DNA of 34,727 bases from Pseudomonadota bacterium (GCA_947453065.1 CANGFJ010000007.1:1-34727), one strand, 5' to 3'; positions 25,058 through 34,707 are shown, counted from the stretch's first letter. Notes: generated from the sequence alone by a model not told the origin. Numbers and translations: made by a program.

Positions 25058-25138
25058 GTGCGGGTCTTCTTTAAGCCGCCGGAATGGCGGGGTCGCGATT
25101 CTGGCAGTGCCAGGGCGCCCCGCCAAGACCCCGCGCCG

Positions 25139-26056
25139 TCAGCGCTTGTCGGGCTTCGTGGTCCAGGGCGACAGGTTGTAGTACGGCGCCCCGATAAAGG
25201 TTGCCTGCACGCTGACGATGCTGTCGTTGCGGACCTTGAAGCTCTCGAGGAACGACCAGGTGTGCGGCTCGCGGAACACCGACCGCTGCGGCGTGCCATC
25301 GGTCAGCGTGTATTCGTCCAGGACGCCCTTGTGGTCGATGTGGCCGCGGGCCATGACGACCTGACGCTCTTCGTCGACCAGGAAAAAATCGCGGTCGCGC
25401 ACGCGCTCGTTGAAGCGATAACGGCCCGATTTGAAGCCCTTTTCAATCTCGGCGAACTTCAGCCCATTCTCGTAACGAAGGGCCTCTGGCGTGAAGCGCG
25501 TACCACGGATCTCGCCATCGTTGTGCTGCAGGGTCGAGAAATAGCCGTTCGCATGGGCAATCAGCCGTGCCCGCGAAATGCGTTCTGCCACCGGCACGAT
25601 GCGGGCGAAATCCGGGTCGGGCTTGAACTCGCGCACGTCGCCGATCGGGGTCGGCGGCGCGCTCAGGTTCCGCTTGGTCGAAATAATGTGCTCGACTTCG
25701 GTGATCTGCCCGCCCTGCACTTTCAGCCGCACCGCCAGGAAACCCGGCGTGTCCTTTTGCAGGATCGAGGTATAGATGCCGACGTTGCCCGTCTTCGTGT
25801 CCGACAGCGTCAGCGCCGGCCCGACCTCTTCGGTGACGGTGTCCCAGGTGGCGTCCGGGAACGACATCTCGACGTTGTTTTCGGTGAAGCGCACGTGCCG
25901 GGCAAACGGCGCGAGCTTCGGGTCGTGCTTGACGTAGGCGGCACGGTACTGGTCAGCGATGCCTTCCAGACAGGCCTTGTCGCAGGCGGGGGCCGCCTGC
26001 AACGAGGAGATCGAGGCCAGTAGCGCAAGCGGAATGAACTTGAACAGCTGTTGCAT
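25139..26056 (-). CDS. Exported single-domain relative of the duplicated lipoprotein (DUF8021-like)
   Basis: This 305-residue protein has a classical signal peptide (cleavage near SLQAA) without a lipobox. The mature part matches one unit of the duplicated lipoprotein at 20001-22010: CDKACLEGIADQYRAAYVKHDPKL, VRFTENN, TWDTVTEEVG, FLAVRLKVQGGQITEVEHII, then LIAHANGYFSTLQHNDGE, VRDRDFFLVDEERQVVMARGHIDHKG and a closing TFIGAPYY. It is probably a periplasmic binding or catalytic protein; no function is known to me. It starts 27 bases after the stop of the MFS carrier gene, with GGGGA before the ATG, so the two are probably co-transcribed. That context suggests a role with small aromatic or organic acids (inference). 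Confidence 0.82.
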   Translation of the reverse strand: MQQLFKFIPLALLASISSLQAAPACDKACLEGIADQYRAAYVKHDPKLAPFARHVRFTENNVEMSFPDATWDTVTEEVGPALTLSDTKTGNVGIYTSILQKDTPGFLAVRLKVQGGQITEVEHIISTKRNLSAPPTPIGDVREFKPDPDFARIVPVAERISRARLIAHANGYFSTLQHNDGEIRGTRFTPEALRYENGLKFAEIEKGFKSGRYRFNERVRDRDFFLVDEERQVVMARGHIDHKGVLDEYTLTDGTPQRSVFREPHTWSFLESFKVRNDSIVSVQATFIGAPYYNLSPWTTKPDKR

Positions 26057-26083
26057 GAACTCGATCCCCTGGCCTAAGGGCCA

Positions 26084-27403
26084 CTAGTAGTTGGTCTCGC
26101 CCTTCTTCGGATAGACCACGAAGTAGACCGCGATCGCGGCCAGCACCGAGCCGACCGACAGGTACATCGACACCGTCGTCAGGCTATTGCCGGCCTGGAA
26201 CAGGTAGCCCGCGATGATCGGCGCGATGACCGAACCGCCACGGCCGATGCCGATGCCGAAACCGGTGCCGGAGGCGCGCATGTGGCTCGGGAACACCTGC
26301 GCGAAGGTCGCGTACAGGCCGTTGATGGCACCGTTGGTGAAGAACCCGGCGCAGGCACAGACCAGAGACAGGGTGGCCAGGTCGCTATAGCCGCGACCAA
26401 ACACATTGACCATGACCGTGGAGCACACGAGCACAAACATCGTGACGGCCTTCAGGTTGAGCTTGTGGGACACGAAGCCGACCACGGCACCACCCAGGGC
26501 ACCGCCCACGTTGGCCCAGACGAGCACGCCAGCAGCTGCCGACGGGGCAAAGCCCATGTCGACGACGATCTTCGGCACCCACTTGATGATGTAGTAGAAA
26601 GTCGTGATGTGGAGGAAATAGGACGCGGCGACGAGCAGCGTGGTGCGGATCATGAACGGGGAGAAGATGTTCCCCGCCTGCAGCGTGGCATTGGCGCTAC
26701 CGACTTCCAGCGACGGCAGTGCGTTGACCGCGGCATGGCCCATGCGCTTGAGCGCGATGTTGACCTTGGCGAGGGCGTTGCTGGGCTGCTTGTTGGTCAG
26801 CCAGGCCACCGATTCGGGCACGAAGAAATACACCAGCGGAATGAAGCAGGCCGTCACGACAGCGCCAAAATGGAACACCGGACGCCAGTCGCCGCCCTTG
26901 AGCAGCTGCGAAGCGATGATGCCGCCAATGACCGCTCCCAGCGGGTAGCCCATCGACATCAGCGACACGTTGAGGTTGCGGTTCTTGCTGTTCGAAAACT
27001 CCGCTGCCACCGCGTTGATGGCTGCCAGCACACCACCGATGCCCAGGCCCGTGAACACGCGCCACAGCGATAGGTTGACCACGCCGGTGGCCATGGACGC
27101 CATGTACATGCCAACGGCCATGAACACGAGGCAACCCAGCACAGTGGGACGACGACCGATGCGATCAGCCAGGCTGCCCAGGACCAGGGACCCCACGGCC
27201 ATGCCGATGAGTTCCATCGACAGCACGATACCCAGGGCACCGCGCTCTATCCCCCACTCCTTGGCAATGCCCGGCGAGGCGAAGCTGATCGACATGACGT
27301 CGAAGCCATCGAGCGCATTAAGGCCAACCGTCAGGGCGACGGCGATGATCTGGAGAAGGCTCATAGGCGAATTGGCTATGAGCTGGCGCGGATCGTTATT
27401 CAC
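26084..27403 (-). CDS. MFS transporter, aromatic acid:H+ symporter (AAHS) type
   Basis: A 12-helix carrier with the AAHS signature L-D-G-F-D in helix 1, needed for substrate and proton coupling in PcaK-like proteins, and motif A as GSLADRIGRRP between helices 2 and 3. The family imports 4-hydroxybenzoate, vanillate, protocatechuate and similar acids. The chosen start is GTG at 27403 (439 residues), which has a GGGGG element 9 bases upstream; a TTG at 27454 would add 17 polar residues but has no ribosome binding site. It is followed by the exported DUF8021-like gene and preceded by a terminator that separates it from the VOC gene, so a promoter is expected within 27404-27465. Confidence 0.9.
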   Translation of the reverse strand: MNNDPRQLIANSPMSLLQIIAVALTVGLNALDGFDVMSISFASPGIAKEWGIERGALGIVLSMELIGMAVGSLVLGSLADRIGRRPTVLGCLVFMAVGMYMASMATGVVNLSLWRVFTGLGIGGVLAAINAVAAEFSNSKNRNLNVSLMSMGYPLGAVIGGIIASQLLKGGDWRPVFHFGAVVTACFIPLVYFFVPESVAWLTNKQPSNALAKVNIALKRMGHAAVNALPSLEVGSANATLQAGNIFSPFMIRTTLLVAASYFLHITTFYYIIKWVPKIVVDMGFAPSAAAGVLVWANVGGALGGAVVGFVSHKLNLKAVTMFVLVCSTVMVNVFGRGYSDLATLSLVCACAGFFTNGAINGLYATFAQVFPSHMRASGTGFGIGIGRGGSVIAPIIAGYLFQAGNSLTTVSMYLSVGSVLAAIAVYFVVYPKKGETNY

Positions 27404-27465
27404 TGGAGGTGCCCCCGGACGTTGGCTGTTGTTGTCGCTTTTAGCGCTCGGCAAAGGATACTAAC

Positions 27466-27495
27466 AAAAGAAAAACGGGCCCGCAGAGGCCCGTT
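27466..27495 (-). terminator. Rho-independent terminator after the VOC gene
   Basis: On the minus strand AACGGGCC (27488-27495) and GGCCCGTT (27474-27481) form an 8-bp stem with a 6-base loop, followed by TTTCTTTT. It lies 38 bases after the stop of the VOC gene and before the MFS carrier. Confidence 0.85.
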
Positions 27496-27532
27496 CTTCT
27501 TGCGGCACCGGCGTCAGAAGCGCCGGCTTGCC

Positions 27533-27916
27533 TTACTCGGCGGCGAAGCAGTACGCGCAGAGCTTGTTGCCGTCCGGATCACGCAGGTAGGCGGCATAGG
27601 CCGTCGGCGTGAAAGAGCGCGGGCCCGGCTGGCCTTCATCGGTGCCGCCATTGGCCAGACCGGCCGCATGGAAGGCGTGGACGGCCGCGCGCGTCGGCGC
27701 GGCGAACCCGATCGTGCCGCCGTTGCCGACCGTGGCCGGCTGGCCATTGGCAGGCTTGGTGATCAGGAATTCCGGGGCCTGCACGCCATAGAGGTACGCG
27801 TTCTCGCCAAACGAGCCCAGGTTGTTGATGCCCAGGGCGCCAAGGGCGGCGTCGTAGAAGGCGCGGGCCTTGGCGGTGTCATTCGTGCCAGCACAAATAT
27901 GCGTGAAAATCGCCAT
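27533..27916 (-). CDS. VOC (glyoxalase/dioxygenase superfamily) protein
   Basis: A 127-residue protein with the beta-alpha-beta-beta-beta pattern of the vicinal oxygen chelate fold: an N-terminal THICAGTNDTAKARAFYDAALGALG, a middle GGTIGFAAPTRAAVHAFHAAGLANGG, and a C-terminal YAAYLRDPDGNKLCAYCF. This type is related to glyoxalases, but the exact metal ligands are incomplete (His6 is present; the usual late Glu is not evident, with Cys residues there instead), so the activity is uncertain. A good ribosome binding site (AGGAGAG, 27921-27927) precedes the ATG. It is followed by its own terminator. Confidence 0.85.
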   Translation of the reverse strand: MAIFTHICAGTNDTAKARAFYDAALGALGINNLGSFGENAYLYGVQAPEFLITKPANGQPATVGNGGTIGFAAPTRAAVHAFHAAGLANGGTDEGQPGPRSFTPTAYAAYLRDPDGNKLCAYCFAAE

Positions 27917-28053
27917 CGTGAACTCTCCTGTTGGGGACGCTGATCGACTGGAAGGCGCAGGGAGCGGGGACGTCGTGGCGTCCTATCGCGCTCCAGCTTG
28001 AAACCTGAACGGGCAGTTTGCGGCCAGCGTGCCCATTCAGCAACCACCGTCCG

Positions 28054-30417
28054 TCAGGGACGACGGGCCTTGGCGAAGGCCTCGGCCATCGCATCGTTAC
28101 CCGCGGGTGCTGCGGGCCGCGGCTTGCCGCCCTGGCCACCCGCACCACCGCCGCCACTGGGGCGGCGCTGTTCGCCACCGCCACGACTGGCTCCCCCGCC
28201 CTGACCACCCTGGCCACGCTGCTCGGGCGTGTCGGTAAGCCGGCAGGTCAGCGCAATGCGCTTGCGCAGCAGATCGACCTCCAGGACTTTGACCCGAACG
28301 ATGTCGCCGGCCTTTACCACGTCGCGCGGATCCTTTACGAAGGTCTGCGACAACGCCGAGATATGCACGAGTCCGTCCTGGTGAACGCCGATATCCACGA
28401 AGGCGCCGAAAGCAGCCACGTTGCTGACCACGCCTTCGAGGATCATGCCGACCTTCAGGTCCTTGAGCTCCTCGACGCCGTCGGCGAACACGGCGGCCTT
28501 GAACTCCGGCCGCGGATCCCGGCCTGGCTTTTCCAGTTCCTTGAGGATGTCGCGCACAGTCGGCAAGCCAAACTGCTCGTCGGTGAATTGCTCGGCACGC
28601 AGGCCACGCAGGAAGCTGCTGTCGCCGACGAGCTGGCGGATGTCCCGGCCACAGCTCTTCACGATGCGCTCGACCACCGGATAGGCCTCCGGATGCACCG
28701 AGGAGGCATCGAGCGGCTGCTCGCTGTCGGCAATGCGCAGGAAGCCCGCGCACTGCTCAAAGGTCTTCTCGCCCAGCCGCGGCACCTTCATGAGGGCCTT
28801 GCGGTTGCGGTAGGGGCCGTTCTCGTCGCGGTACGTCACGATGCCTTCGGCCACCGCCTGAGAAAGTCCGGAAACCCGCGCCAGCAGCGCAGCGGACGCC
28901 GTGTTGACGTGCACGCCCACGGCATTCACGCAGTCCTCGACGCGGGCTTCCAGGGCCTTGGCCATGCGACCCTGGTCCACGTCGTGCTGGTACTGTCCCA
29001 CACCGATGGCCTTGGGCTCGATCTTGACCAGTTCGGCCAGCGGATCCTGCAGGCGACGCGCAATCGACACGGCGCCGCGCAGCGTCACGTCCAGGTTAGG
29101 AAATTCCTTGGCAGCCAGTTCAGAGGCGGAATACACCGAGGCGCCCGCCTCGCTGACCAGCACCTTCAGCATGCCCAGCTCGGGCAGCTTCTTGATGAGG
29201 TCAGCGGCCAGCTTGTCGGTCTCACGCGAGGCAGTGCCATTGCCGATCGCGATCAGTTCGACGCCATGCTTTACGCACAGCGCGCCGAGCGTGAAGAGCG
29301 AGGCATCCCACTGGTTGCGCGGCTGGTGCGGGAACACCGCCTCGGTGGCCACCACCTTGCCGGTGCGGTCGACGACCGCCACCTTCACGCCCGTGCGCAG
29401 TCCCGGGTCCAGGCCCAGCACCACGCGCTGACCAGCCGGCGCGGCCAGCAGCAGGTCTTTGAGGTTGTCGCCGAACACGGTGATGGCGGCCGCATCCGCC
29501 CGCTCGCGCGCCTGCATGAAGAGTTCGATCTGCAGGTTGGTGTGCAGCTTGGCGCGCCAGGTCAGGCGACAGGCATCCAGCAACCACTTGTCGGCGGGCC
29601 GGTTGCGATCGGCGATGCCGGCCTGGACCGCGATGCGGCTCTCGGCATGGGCATTGCCGGCATCCACATCCGGGCCGGCCTGCAGCTCCAGCAGCAGGAT
29701 TTCCTCGCGCCGGGCGCGGAACAGGGCCAGCAGACGGTGTGAAGGAATAGCGGCCAGGGATTCCATGTGATCAAAGTAGTCGCGGTATTTGACGCCCTCG
29801 ACCTCCTTGCCCTCGACCAGGCGGGCGCGAATCAGGCCCACCTCCCCCATCCAGTTGCGCAGGTCCCCCAGCAGCGCCGCATCCTCGCCCCAGCGCTCCA
29901 TCAGGATTGCGCGCGCGCCTTCCAGGGCGGCCTTGGTGTCGGCGACGCCCTTCTCGGCGTCCACGAAACCGGCGGCAAAAACATCGGGCACCTGGGTCGG
30001 GTCGGCCAGCAGGCCATCGGCCAGCGGCTCCAGCCCCGCTTCGCGCGCGATCTGCGCCCGCGTGCGGCGCTTGGGCTTGTACGGCAGATAGAGGTCTTCC
30101 AGGCGGGCCTTGCTGTCGGCGCCTTCGATGTCCGTGCGCAACGCATCGGTGAGTTTGCCCTGCTCCTGGATGCTCAACAGAATCGCACCGCGGCGATCTT
30201 CCATCTCGCGCAGATACAGCAATCGCGTTTCCAGGTTACGCAACTGCGTGTCGTCCAGGCCATCGGTGGCTTCCTTGCGGTAGCGCGCGATGAACGGCAC
30301 CGTCGACCCCTCATCCAGCAGCGCCACGGCAGCGCGCACCTGGGCGGGCTGAGCCCCGATCTCTGCCGCGATGGTCTGGGCGATCTTCAGGGCGATCTTC
30401 GGATCCTGATCTTTCAT
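28054..30417 (-). CDS. tex: Tex-family RNA-binding transcription accessory protein
   Basis: A 787-residue protein with the full Tex layout: N-terminal helical domain ([47 protein letters not shown]), an RNase H-like YqgF domain ([18 protein letters not shown]), helix-hairpin-helix region ([22 protein letters not shown]) and a C-terminal S1 RNA-binding domain ([28 protein letters not shown]). A Gly-rich basic tail of about 50 residues follows. Tex proteins bind nucleic acids and influence transcription and stress responses. The ATG at 30417 fits the family start; the frame is open to 30471 but lacks homology there. It is a lone gene, divergent from the Tat-protein operon. Confidence 0.97.
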   Translation of the reverse strand: MKDQDPKIALKIAQTIAAEIGAQPAQVRAAVALLDEGSTVPFIARYRKEATDGLDDTQLRNLETRLLYLREMEDRRGAILLSIQEQGKLTDALRTDIEGADSKARLEDLYLPYKPKRRTRAQIAREAGLEPLADGLLADPTQVPDVFAAGFVDAEKGVADTKAALEGARAILMERWGEDAALLGDLRNWMGEVGLIRARLVEGKEVEGVKYRDYFDHMESLAAIPSHRLLALFRARREEILLLELQAGPDVDAGNAHAESRIAVQAGIADRNRPADKWLLDACRLTWRAKLHTNLQIELFMQARERADAAAITVFGDNLKDLLLAAPAGQRVVLGLDPGLRTGVKVAVVDRTGKVVATEAVFPHQPRNQWDASLFTLGALCVKHGVELIAIGNGTASRETDKLAADLIKKLPELGMLKVLVSEAGASVYSASELAAKEFPNLDVTLRGAVSIARRLQDPLAELVKIEPKAIGVGQYQHDVDQGRMAKALEARVEDCVNAVGVHVNTASAALLARVSGLSQAVAEGIVTYRDENGPYRNRKALMKVPRLGEKTFEQCAGFLRIADSEQPLDASSVHPEAYPVVERIVKSCGRDIRQLVGDSSFLRGLRAEQFTDEQFGLPTVRDILKELEKPGRDPRPEFKAAVFADGVEELKDLKVGMILEGVVSNVAAFGAFVDIGVHQDGLVHISALSQTFVKDPRDVVKAGDIVRVKVLEVDLLRKRIALTCRLTDTPEQRGQGGQGGGASRGGGEQRRPSGGGGAGGQGGKPRPAAPAGNDAMAEAFAKARRP

Positions 30418-30612
30418 GAACTCACAGTGCAGTGGAGCGCGGGGACCCGCGAGGGGCGGCGATTGTGGCAACGAAGCACCGACGGGGGAAGCCGTTGACA
30501 GGCGGGCCGTAAGGGCTGCGGATTCCGGACAGCCGACTGTGGGTTGCCCCGGCGTCCGGGCCTGTGCTATCCCCTCTCCTCATAACGAAAAATAAACCCT
30601 TGGGGGAAAAGC

Positions 30613-31014
30613 ATGGGTTCCACGTCGACGCTCGACCGCCGCACCTTCCTTGCTGCCACCGCATCGCTGACAGTAGGCAGCTGCCTGCCAGCCAGCGTGC
30701 TGGCTGCCATGCCCCTGTCCCCGGCACTCTTTGTCTGCGACCGCCGTTTCACTGGCAGTCTGGCGCGGGCCGACGTACACGCCACAGTGACCTACATCGA
30801 CGGCGACGTCACTGCGCTCTGGCGCGACCAACTGAGTGGGTTGTGGCAGAACGGCACCGCCAGCGTCAGCGGCCTGACCCAACCCGCTGCCCTGTTCTGC
30901 CTGGAGCAACTGGCCCGAGGCCACGGACGCAGCGTTTCGGCACGCCACACAGTGGCCGGCACCGACGCCATTGCCTGGGTCATCTCACCCGTTTCACCGC
31001 GAGGGTTCCTCTGA
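30613..31014 (+). CDS. Small Tat-signal exported protein preceding the flavoprotein
   Basis: A 133-residue protein with a twin-arginine leader, L-D-R-R-T-F-L-A, and a hydrophobic stretch ending near SVLAA. The mature part is about 100 residues with no family I recognise, containing FVCDRRFTGS, VTYIDGDVTALWRDQLSGLW and FCLEQLARGHGRSVSARHTVAG. A GGGGG ribosome binding site lies 7 bases before the ATG, and the stop shares its A with the flavoprotein start (TGATG). P. putida p-cresol operons also contain a small extra gene, pchX; similarity to it is not shown here. Because the flavoprotein has no export signal, this protein may be its export partner (inference) or an assembly factor. Confidence 0.7.
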   Translation: MGSTSTLDRRTFLAATASLTVGSCLPASVLAAMPLSPALFVCDRRFTGSLARADVHATVTYIDGDVTALWRDQLSGLWQNGTASVSGLTQPAALFCLEQLARGHGRSVSARHTVAGTDAIAWVISPVSPRGFL

Positions 31015-32669
31015 TGCGCATTCCCACCGGCGTCAGCGCTGCTGATTTTTCCGCCGCCCTGACCGCGTTCACGCGGGTCGTCGGGGCCGAATGGGTCTTT
31101 ACCAGCGATGCGGACGTGGACCTGTACCGCGATGCCTATTCACCGCTGGCTGGCCAGCCGGATGAACGCCGTGCCTCGGCGGCCGTGGCCCCTGCGAATG
31201 CGGAACAGGTGCAGGCCGTCGTGCGCATCGCCAACCAGTACCGCATTCCGCTGTATGCGATTTCCACCGGCAAGAACCTGGGCTATGGCGGCTCTGCACC
31301 GGCCTATACCGGCAGTGTCGTGGTCGACCTCAAGCGCATGAACCGCATCATCGAGGTGGACGAGGCCAACGCCAGCGTGCTGGTAGAGCCCGGTGTCAGC
31401 TACTTCGACCTCTACAACCACCTGCGCGCCATCGGCTCGAAGCTGTGGATCGATTGCCCGGATCCGGGCTGGGGCAGCGTCGTGGGCAACGCCATTGATC
31501 GCGGTGGTGGCTACACGATGGCCAACTACCGCAATCACTTTGAATCCCATTGCGGCATGGAGGTGGTGTTGCCCGATGGCGAGCTGCTGCGCACTGGCAT
31601 GGGCGCCATCCCGGGATCCAAGACCTGGCAGCAGTACAAGTCGGGCTGCGGCCCCTGGGTCGATGGCCTCTTCTCGCAGGGCAATTACGGCATCGTCACC
31701 AAGATGGGCTTCTGGCTCATGCCCGAGCCCGAGGCCTTCCTGCGCTGCACTGTCCGCGTGCCGCGCTACAAGGACCTGATCCCGCTGGTCGACACGCTGA
31801 ACTACCTGGAAAACAGCCGCATCGTCACCGGCTTTCCGGATCTGGCCACGCCGCTGCTGGGCTACCCGCCCACGGGCCAGGTGCAGCTGTACATCGAAGG
31901 CACGGCCGCCTATCCGATGACCGATGAACACAAGGCGCTGCTTGCCAAGGCGGACCAGGGCTACTCACCGGAGCTTGAGGCCTATGGCCTGGCGCACGAC
32001 ATCCCGTACTGGGAGTTGTGGGTGTCGTACTACGGACCACCGGAGGTCATCGACGCGCAGTGGCAGGCCTCCCAGCGCCGCTTTGCGAAGATTGCGGGTG
32101 CGCAGTTCAAGGTCATCGACCGGCTGACCATGCCGGTGGACCTGACGAAGATCGATGACTACCACGAGCCGGAGCTGGGCGTGCCTTCGCTGCGCGCCTT
32201 CTCGATCGGCGCGCGCACGCCCTACAACCCCAGCCCGTCCAAGGGACACATGTGGTTTTCTCCGATCATCCCCCGCACGGGCGAGGCGATCTTCGAGGCC
32301 AACCGGGTGTTCAGCGCGGCGGCCAAAGAGCTGGGCATGCCCTTGTTCCAGACCTTTTCGATGCCGGCCTGTTTCTGGGAACGCTCGTTTATCTTCATTT
32401 TGGCCACGCCGGTCACCACCGACCCGGCCACTAACCGCAAGTACCTCGCCGGCTTCAAGAAGCTGATCGAGATTGGCGGGCAGCATGGCTGGGGCGAGTA
32501 CCGCACGGCCCCGGTGTTCCAGGAATCGGTCATGGACGTGTATTCGTTCAACAACCACGCGCTGCACCGGTTCCACGAGACGCTGAAAGACGCCATTGAC
32601 CCGAAGGGCATCCTCTCCCCCGGTCGTTACGACATCTGGCCGCGCCACCTGCGCAAGAAGGCACCATGA
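31014..32669 (+). CDS. 4-cresol dehydrogenase/vanillyl-alcohol-oxidase family flavoprotein subunit
   Basis: A 551-residue FAD enzyme of the VAO/PCMH family, which oxidises para-substituted phenols (p-cresol, eugenol, vanillyl alcohol). The FAD-binding loop ISTGKNLGYGGSAP (about residues 81-95) is near-diagnostic. Also seen are VLVEPGVSYFDLYNHL, GSVVGNAIDRGGGYT, KGHMWFSPIIPRTG and the ending ALHRFHETLKDAIDPKGILSPGRYDIWP, as in p-cresol methylhydroxylase and eugenol hydroxylase. I cannot assign the covalent FAD residue. There is no signal peptide, although related flavocytochromes are periplasmic. It overlaps the Tat-protein stop and its own stop overlaps the cytochrome start (ATGA). The exact phenolic substrate is unknown. 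Confidence 0.95.
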   Translation: MRIPTGVSAADFSAALTAFTRVVGAEWVFTSDADVDLYRDAYSPLAGQPDERRASAAVAPANAEQVQAVVRIANQYRIPLYAISTGKNLGYGGSAPAYTGSVVVDLKRMNRIIEVDEANASVLVEPGVSYFDLYNHLRAIGSKLWIDCPDPGWGSVVGNAIDRGGGYTMANYRNHFESHCGMEVVLPDGELLRTGMGAIPGSKTWQQYKSGCGPWVDGLFSQGNYGIVTKMGFWLMPEPEAFLRCTVRVPRYKDLIPLVDTLNYLENSRIVTGFPDLATPLLGYPPTGQVQLYIEGTAAYPMTDEHKALLAKADQGYSPELEAYGLAHDIPYWELWVSYYGPPEVIDAQWQASQRRFAKIAGAQFKVIDRLTMPVDLTKIDDYHEPELGVPSLRAFSIGARTPYNPSPSKGHMWFSPIIPRTGEAIFEANRVFSAAAKELGMPLFQTFSMPACFWERSFIFILATPVTTDPATNRKYLAGFKKLIEIGGQHGWGEYRTAPVFQESVMDVYSFNNHALHRFHETLKDAIDPKGILSPGRYDIWPRHLRKKAP

Positions 32670-32989
32670 GACAGTCCGTGCTGTTGCTCGCCATGGCGAT
32701 CGTCCCGACAATGGCCGCCTCGGCGGCGAGCCCCGATGGGGCAGCCGTCTATGACAAATGGTGTGCCCCCTGCCATGCCCCCGGAATCTCGCATCCCGGC
32801 ACCCAGGCGCTGAAAGCCAAGTACCCGGGCGAGTGGCAGGGTGTGCTGCGTGACTGGAAGGAACTGACCCCGGACTATGTGCGACTGACCGTCCGACAAG
32901 GCATCTCGGTGATGCCGCATTTTCGCAAGACCGAGATCAGTGACGCCGAACTCGACGCACTGGCCCGCTACATCGCAAGGAAGCCCTGA
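32666..32989 (+). CDS. Cytochrome c subunit of the flavocytochrome (PchC-like)
   Basis: A 107-residue protein with a signal peptide (cleavage near AASA) and one haem c motif C33-A-P-C36-H37. M83 in the segment ISVMPHFRK is the likely axial ligand. This is the size and pattern of the small cytochrome that accepts electrons from p-cresol methylhydroxylase or eugenol hydroxylase flavoproteins. It starts within the flavoprotein stop, so equal production by translational coupling is likely, and its stop overlaps the following gene (TGATG). A separate soluble acceptor role is also possible. Confidence 0.93.
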   Translation: MRQSVLLLAMAIVPTMAASAASPDGAAVYDKWCAPCHAPGISHPGTQALKAKYPGEWQGVLRDWKELTPDYVRLTVRQGISVMPHFRKTEISDAELDALARYIARKP

Positions 32990-33426
32990 TGACTCCCGAA
33001 CAGCACCGCGGCATAGAAGCCGACATCCATCGATTACTCACGCTCTACGCCAACCTCAACGACACACGGCAATGGCCTGATGTGGCAGCGCTGTACGCGG
33101 AAGACGGCGTGATGGTCAGGCCGGTGGCCAACACGCCGCCCATTGTCGGTCGCGCGGCCATCCTCGCGTCCTTCCTGGCACGGCCTGCTGACCGACGCAC
33201 CAAGCATTTCTGCAACAACGTGGCGATCAGTGTCTCCTCAGCGACGCAGGCCACGGCCTACAGCGCCTACCTGATCTATTACGGGACGCAGGACGACAGT
33301 CATCCACTGCCGCTGCTCGACAAGACCCCGCCGGTCCTGTGTGAGTTCCGGGACGAACTGGTGTTCACCGATGCGGGATGGCGATTTGCGCGGCGAGAAG
33401 GCGCTGCGCTGTTCAGGACTGCCTAA
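32989..33426 (+). CDS. SnoaL-like (NTF2-fold) protein
   Basis: A 145-residue protein with the NTF2-like cone: N-terminal helices (IEADIHRLLTLYANLNDTRQWPDVAALYAEDGVMV), a beta-region (VGRAAILASF, KHFCNNVAISVSSATQATAYSAYLIYY) and a final CEFRDELVFTDAGWRFARREG. SnoaL-like proteins are isomerases, dehydratases, hydrolases or small-ligand binders; no specific activity can be inferred here, as catalytic residues vary. It sits between the cytochrome and the carrier in an overlapping operon, which suggests it acts on the product of the phenol oxidation or a precursor. Confidence 0.87.
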   Translation: MTPEQHRGIEADIHRLLTLYANLNDTRQWPDVAALYAEDGVMVRPVANTPPIVGRAAILASFLARPADRRTKHFCNNVAISVSSATQATAYSAYLIYYGTQDDSHPLPLLDKTPPVLCEFRDELVFTDAGWRFARREGAALFRTA

Positions 33427-33429
33427 ACC

Positions 33430-34707
33430 TTGGAACAAGAAGAAACCGCCGTCTACCGCAAGGTAAGCTGGCGCATCGTGCCGTTCCTGATGCTCTGCTA
33501 CGTCGCGGCGTACCTGGACCGCGTCAACATCGGCTTTGCCAAGCTGCAGATGCAGGGTGACCTGCAGTTCAGCGAAACCGTCTACGGCCTGGGTGCGGGC
33601 GTGTTTTTCATCGCCTATTTCCTGTTCGAGGTGCCCAGCAACATCATCCTGCACAAGGTGGGCGCGCGGCGATGGATCGCCCGCATCATGCTCACCTGGG
33701 CCTTGGTATCTGCCGCGTTCATCTTTGTGCGGACACCGACCTCGTTTTACGTCTTGCGCTTCCTGCTGGGCATTGCGGAGGCCGGGTTCTTCCCCGGCAT
33801 CATCCTGTACCTCACCTACTGGTACCCGGCCGAGCGCAGGTCCCGCATGGTCTGCACCTTCATGACGGCGGTGCCCCTGGCTGGACTGCTCGGCGGCCCG
33901 CTCTCCGGCTGGATCATGCAATCGCTGGCCGGTGCCCGGGGTTTGACGGGTTGGCAGTGGCTGTTCCTGCTCGAGGCACTGCCCGCCGCACTGCTGGGGG
34001 TTGCCACGCTGCTGTACCTGGATGACGGCATCCGTTCCGCCCGCTGGTTGAAAGAGTCCGAAAAGCAGTTGCTCGAGGCAGGCATTGCCCGGGAGACACA
34101 GCACAAGGCAGCCCATGCTTCGCTCCGCGCCGTGTTTGCAGATCGGCGCATCTGGCTCGTGACGCTGATCTATTTCTGCTGCGTCATGGGGCAGTACGGA
34201 TTGACCTTCTGGTTGCCCACCCTGGTCAAGACGGCCGGCATCAGTGGGGTCTTCAACATCGGTGTCTACACCGCCATTCCGTACCTGGCTGCAGCGATCT
34301 GCATGCCGCTGCTCGGCCGCAGCGCCGACCTGCGGCGCGAACGTCGCTGGCACCTGGCCGTTCCCATGGCACTGGGCGCTGTGGGCCTGCTGGGCAGCGC
34401 CCTGGCCGGTACCACGCACACCGACCTGGCCATCGCGTTCCTGTCGTTGGCCGCCATCGGCATCCTGGCTTGCGCGCCCTTGTTCTGGAGTCTGCCGACC
34501 ACCTTTCTGCATGGCGTCTCGGCCGCGGCGGGCATCGCGGCCATCAATGCCGTCGGCAACCTGGCAGGCTTTGCGGCGCCCTATCTCGTCGGGGCGATCA
34601 AGGACATCACACAATCCACCAACTTGGGTCTGACCGTGATCGCGGCCTTCCTGCTGGTGGGGGCCGTCATCGTGATCCGCATCCCGGCCAAACTGGTCAG
34701 TCAATGA
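33430..34707 (+). CDS. MFS transporter, anion:cation symporter (ACS) type
   Basis: A 425-residue carrier starting with TTG at 33430, 3 bases after the preceding stop. The first helix ends in AAYLDRVNIGFAKLQMQ, a signature of the ACS family (phthalate, 4-hydroxyphenylacetate, tartrate and glucarate carriers), followed by FLFEVPSNIILHKVGARRWIARIM, and RFLLGIAEAGFFPGIILYLTYWYP in helices 4-5. Twelve membrane segments are visible. The neighbouring phenol-oxidising enzyme suggests uptake of an aromatic acid or its product. Its stop overlaps the next gene start (ATGA at 34704-34707). Confidence 0.93.
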   Translation: MEQEETAVYRKVSWRIVPFLMLCYVAAYLDRVNIGFAKLQMQGDLQFSETVYGLGAGVFFIAYFLFEVPSNIILHKVGARRWIARIMLTWALVSAAFIFVRTPTSFYVLRFLLGIAEAGFFPGIILYLTYWYPAERRSRMVCTFMTAVPLAGLLGGPLSGWIMQSLAGARGLTGWQWLFLLEALPAALLGVATLLYLDDGIRSARWLKESEKQLLEAGIARETQHKAAHASLRAVFADRRIWLVTLIYFCCVMGQYGLTFWLPTLVKTAGISGVFNIGVYTAIPYLAAAICMPLLGRSADLRRERRWHLAVPMALGAVGLLGSALAGTTHTDLAIAFLSLAAIGILACAPLFWSLPTTFLHGVSAAAGIAAINAVGNLAGFAAPYLVGAIKDITQSTNLGLTVIAAFLLVGAVIVIRIPAKLVSQ

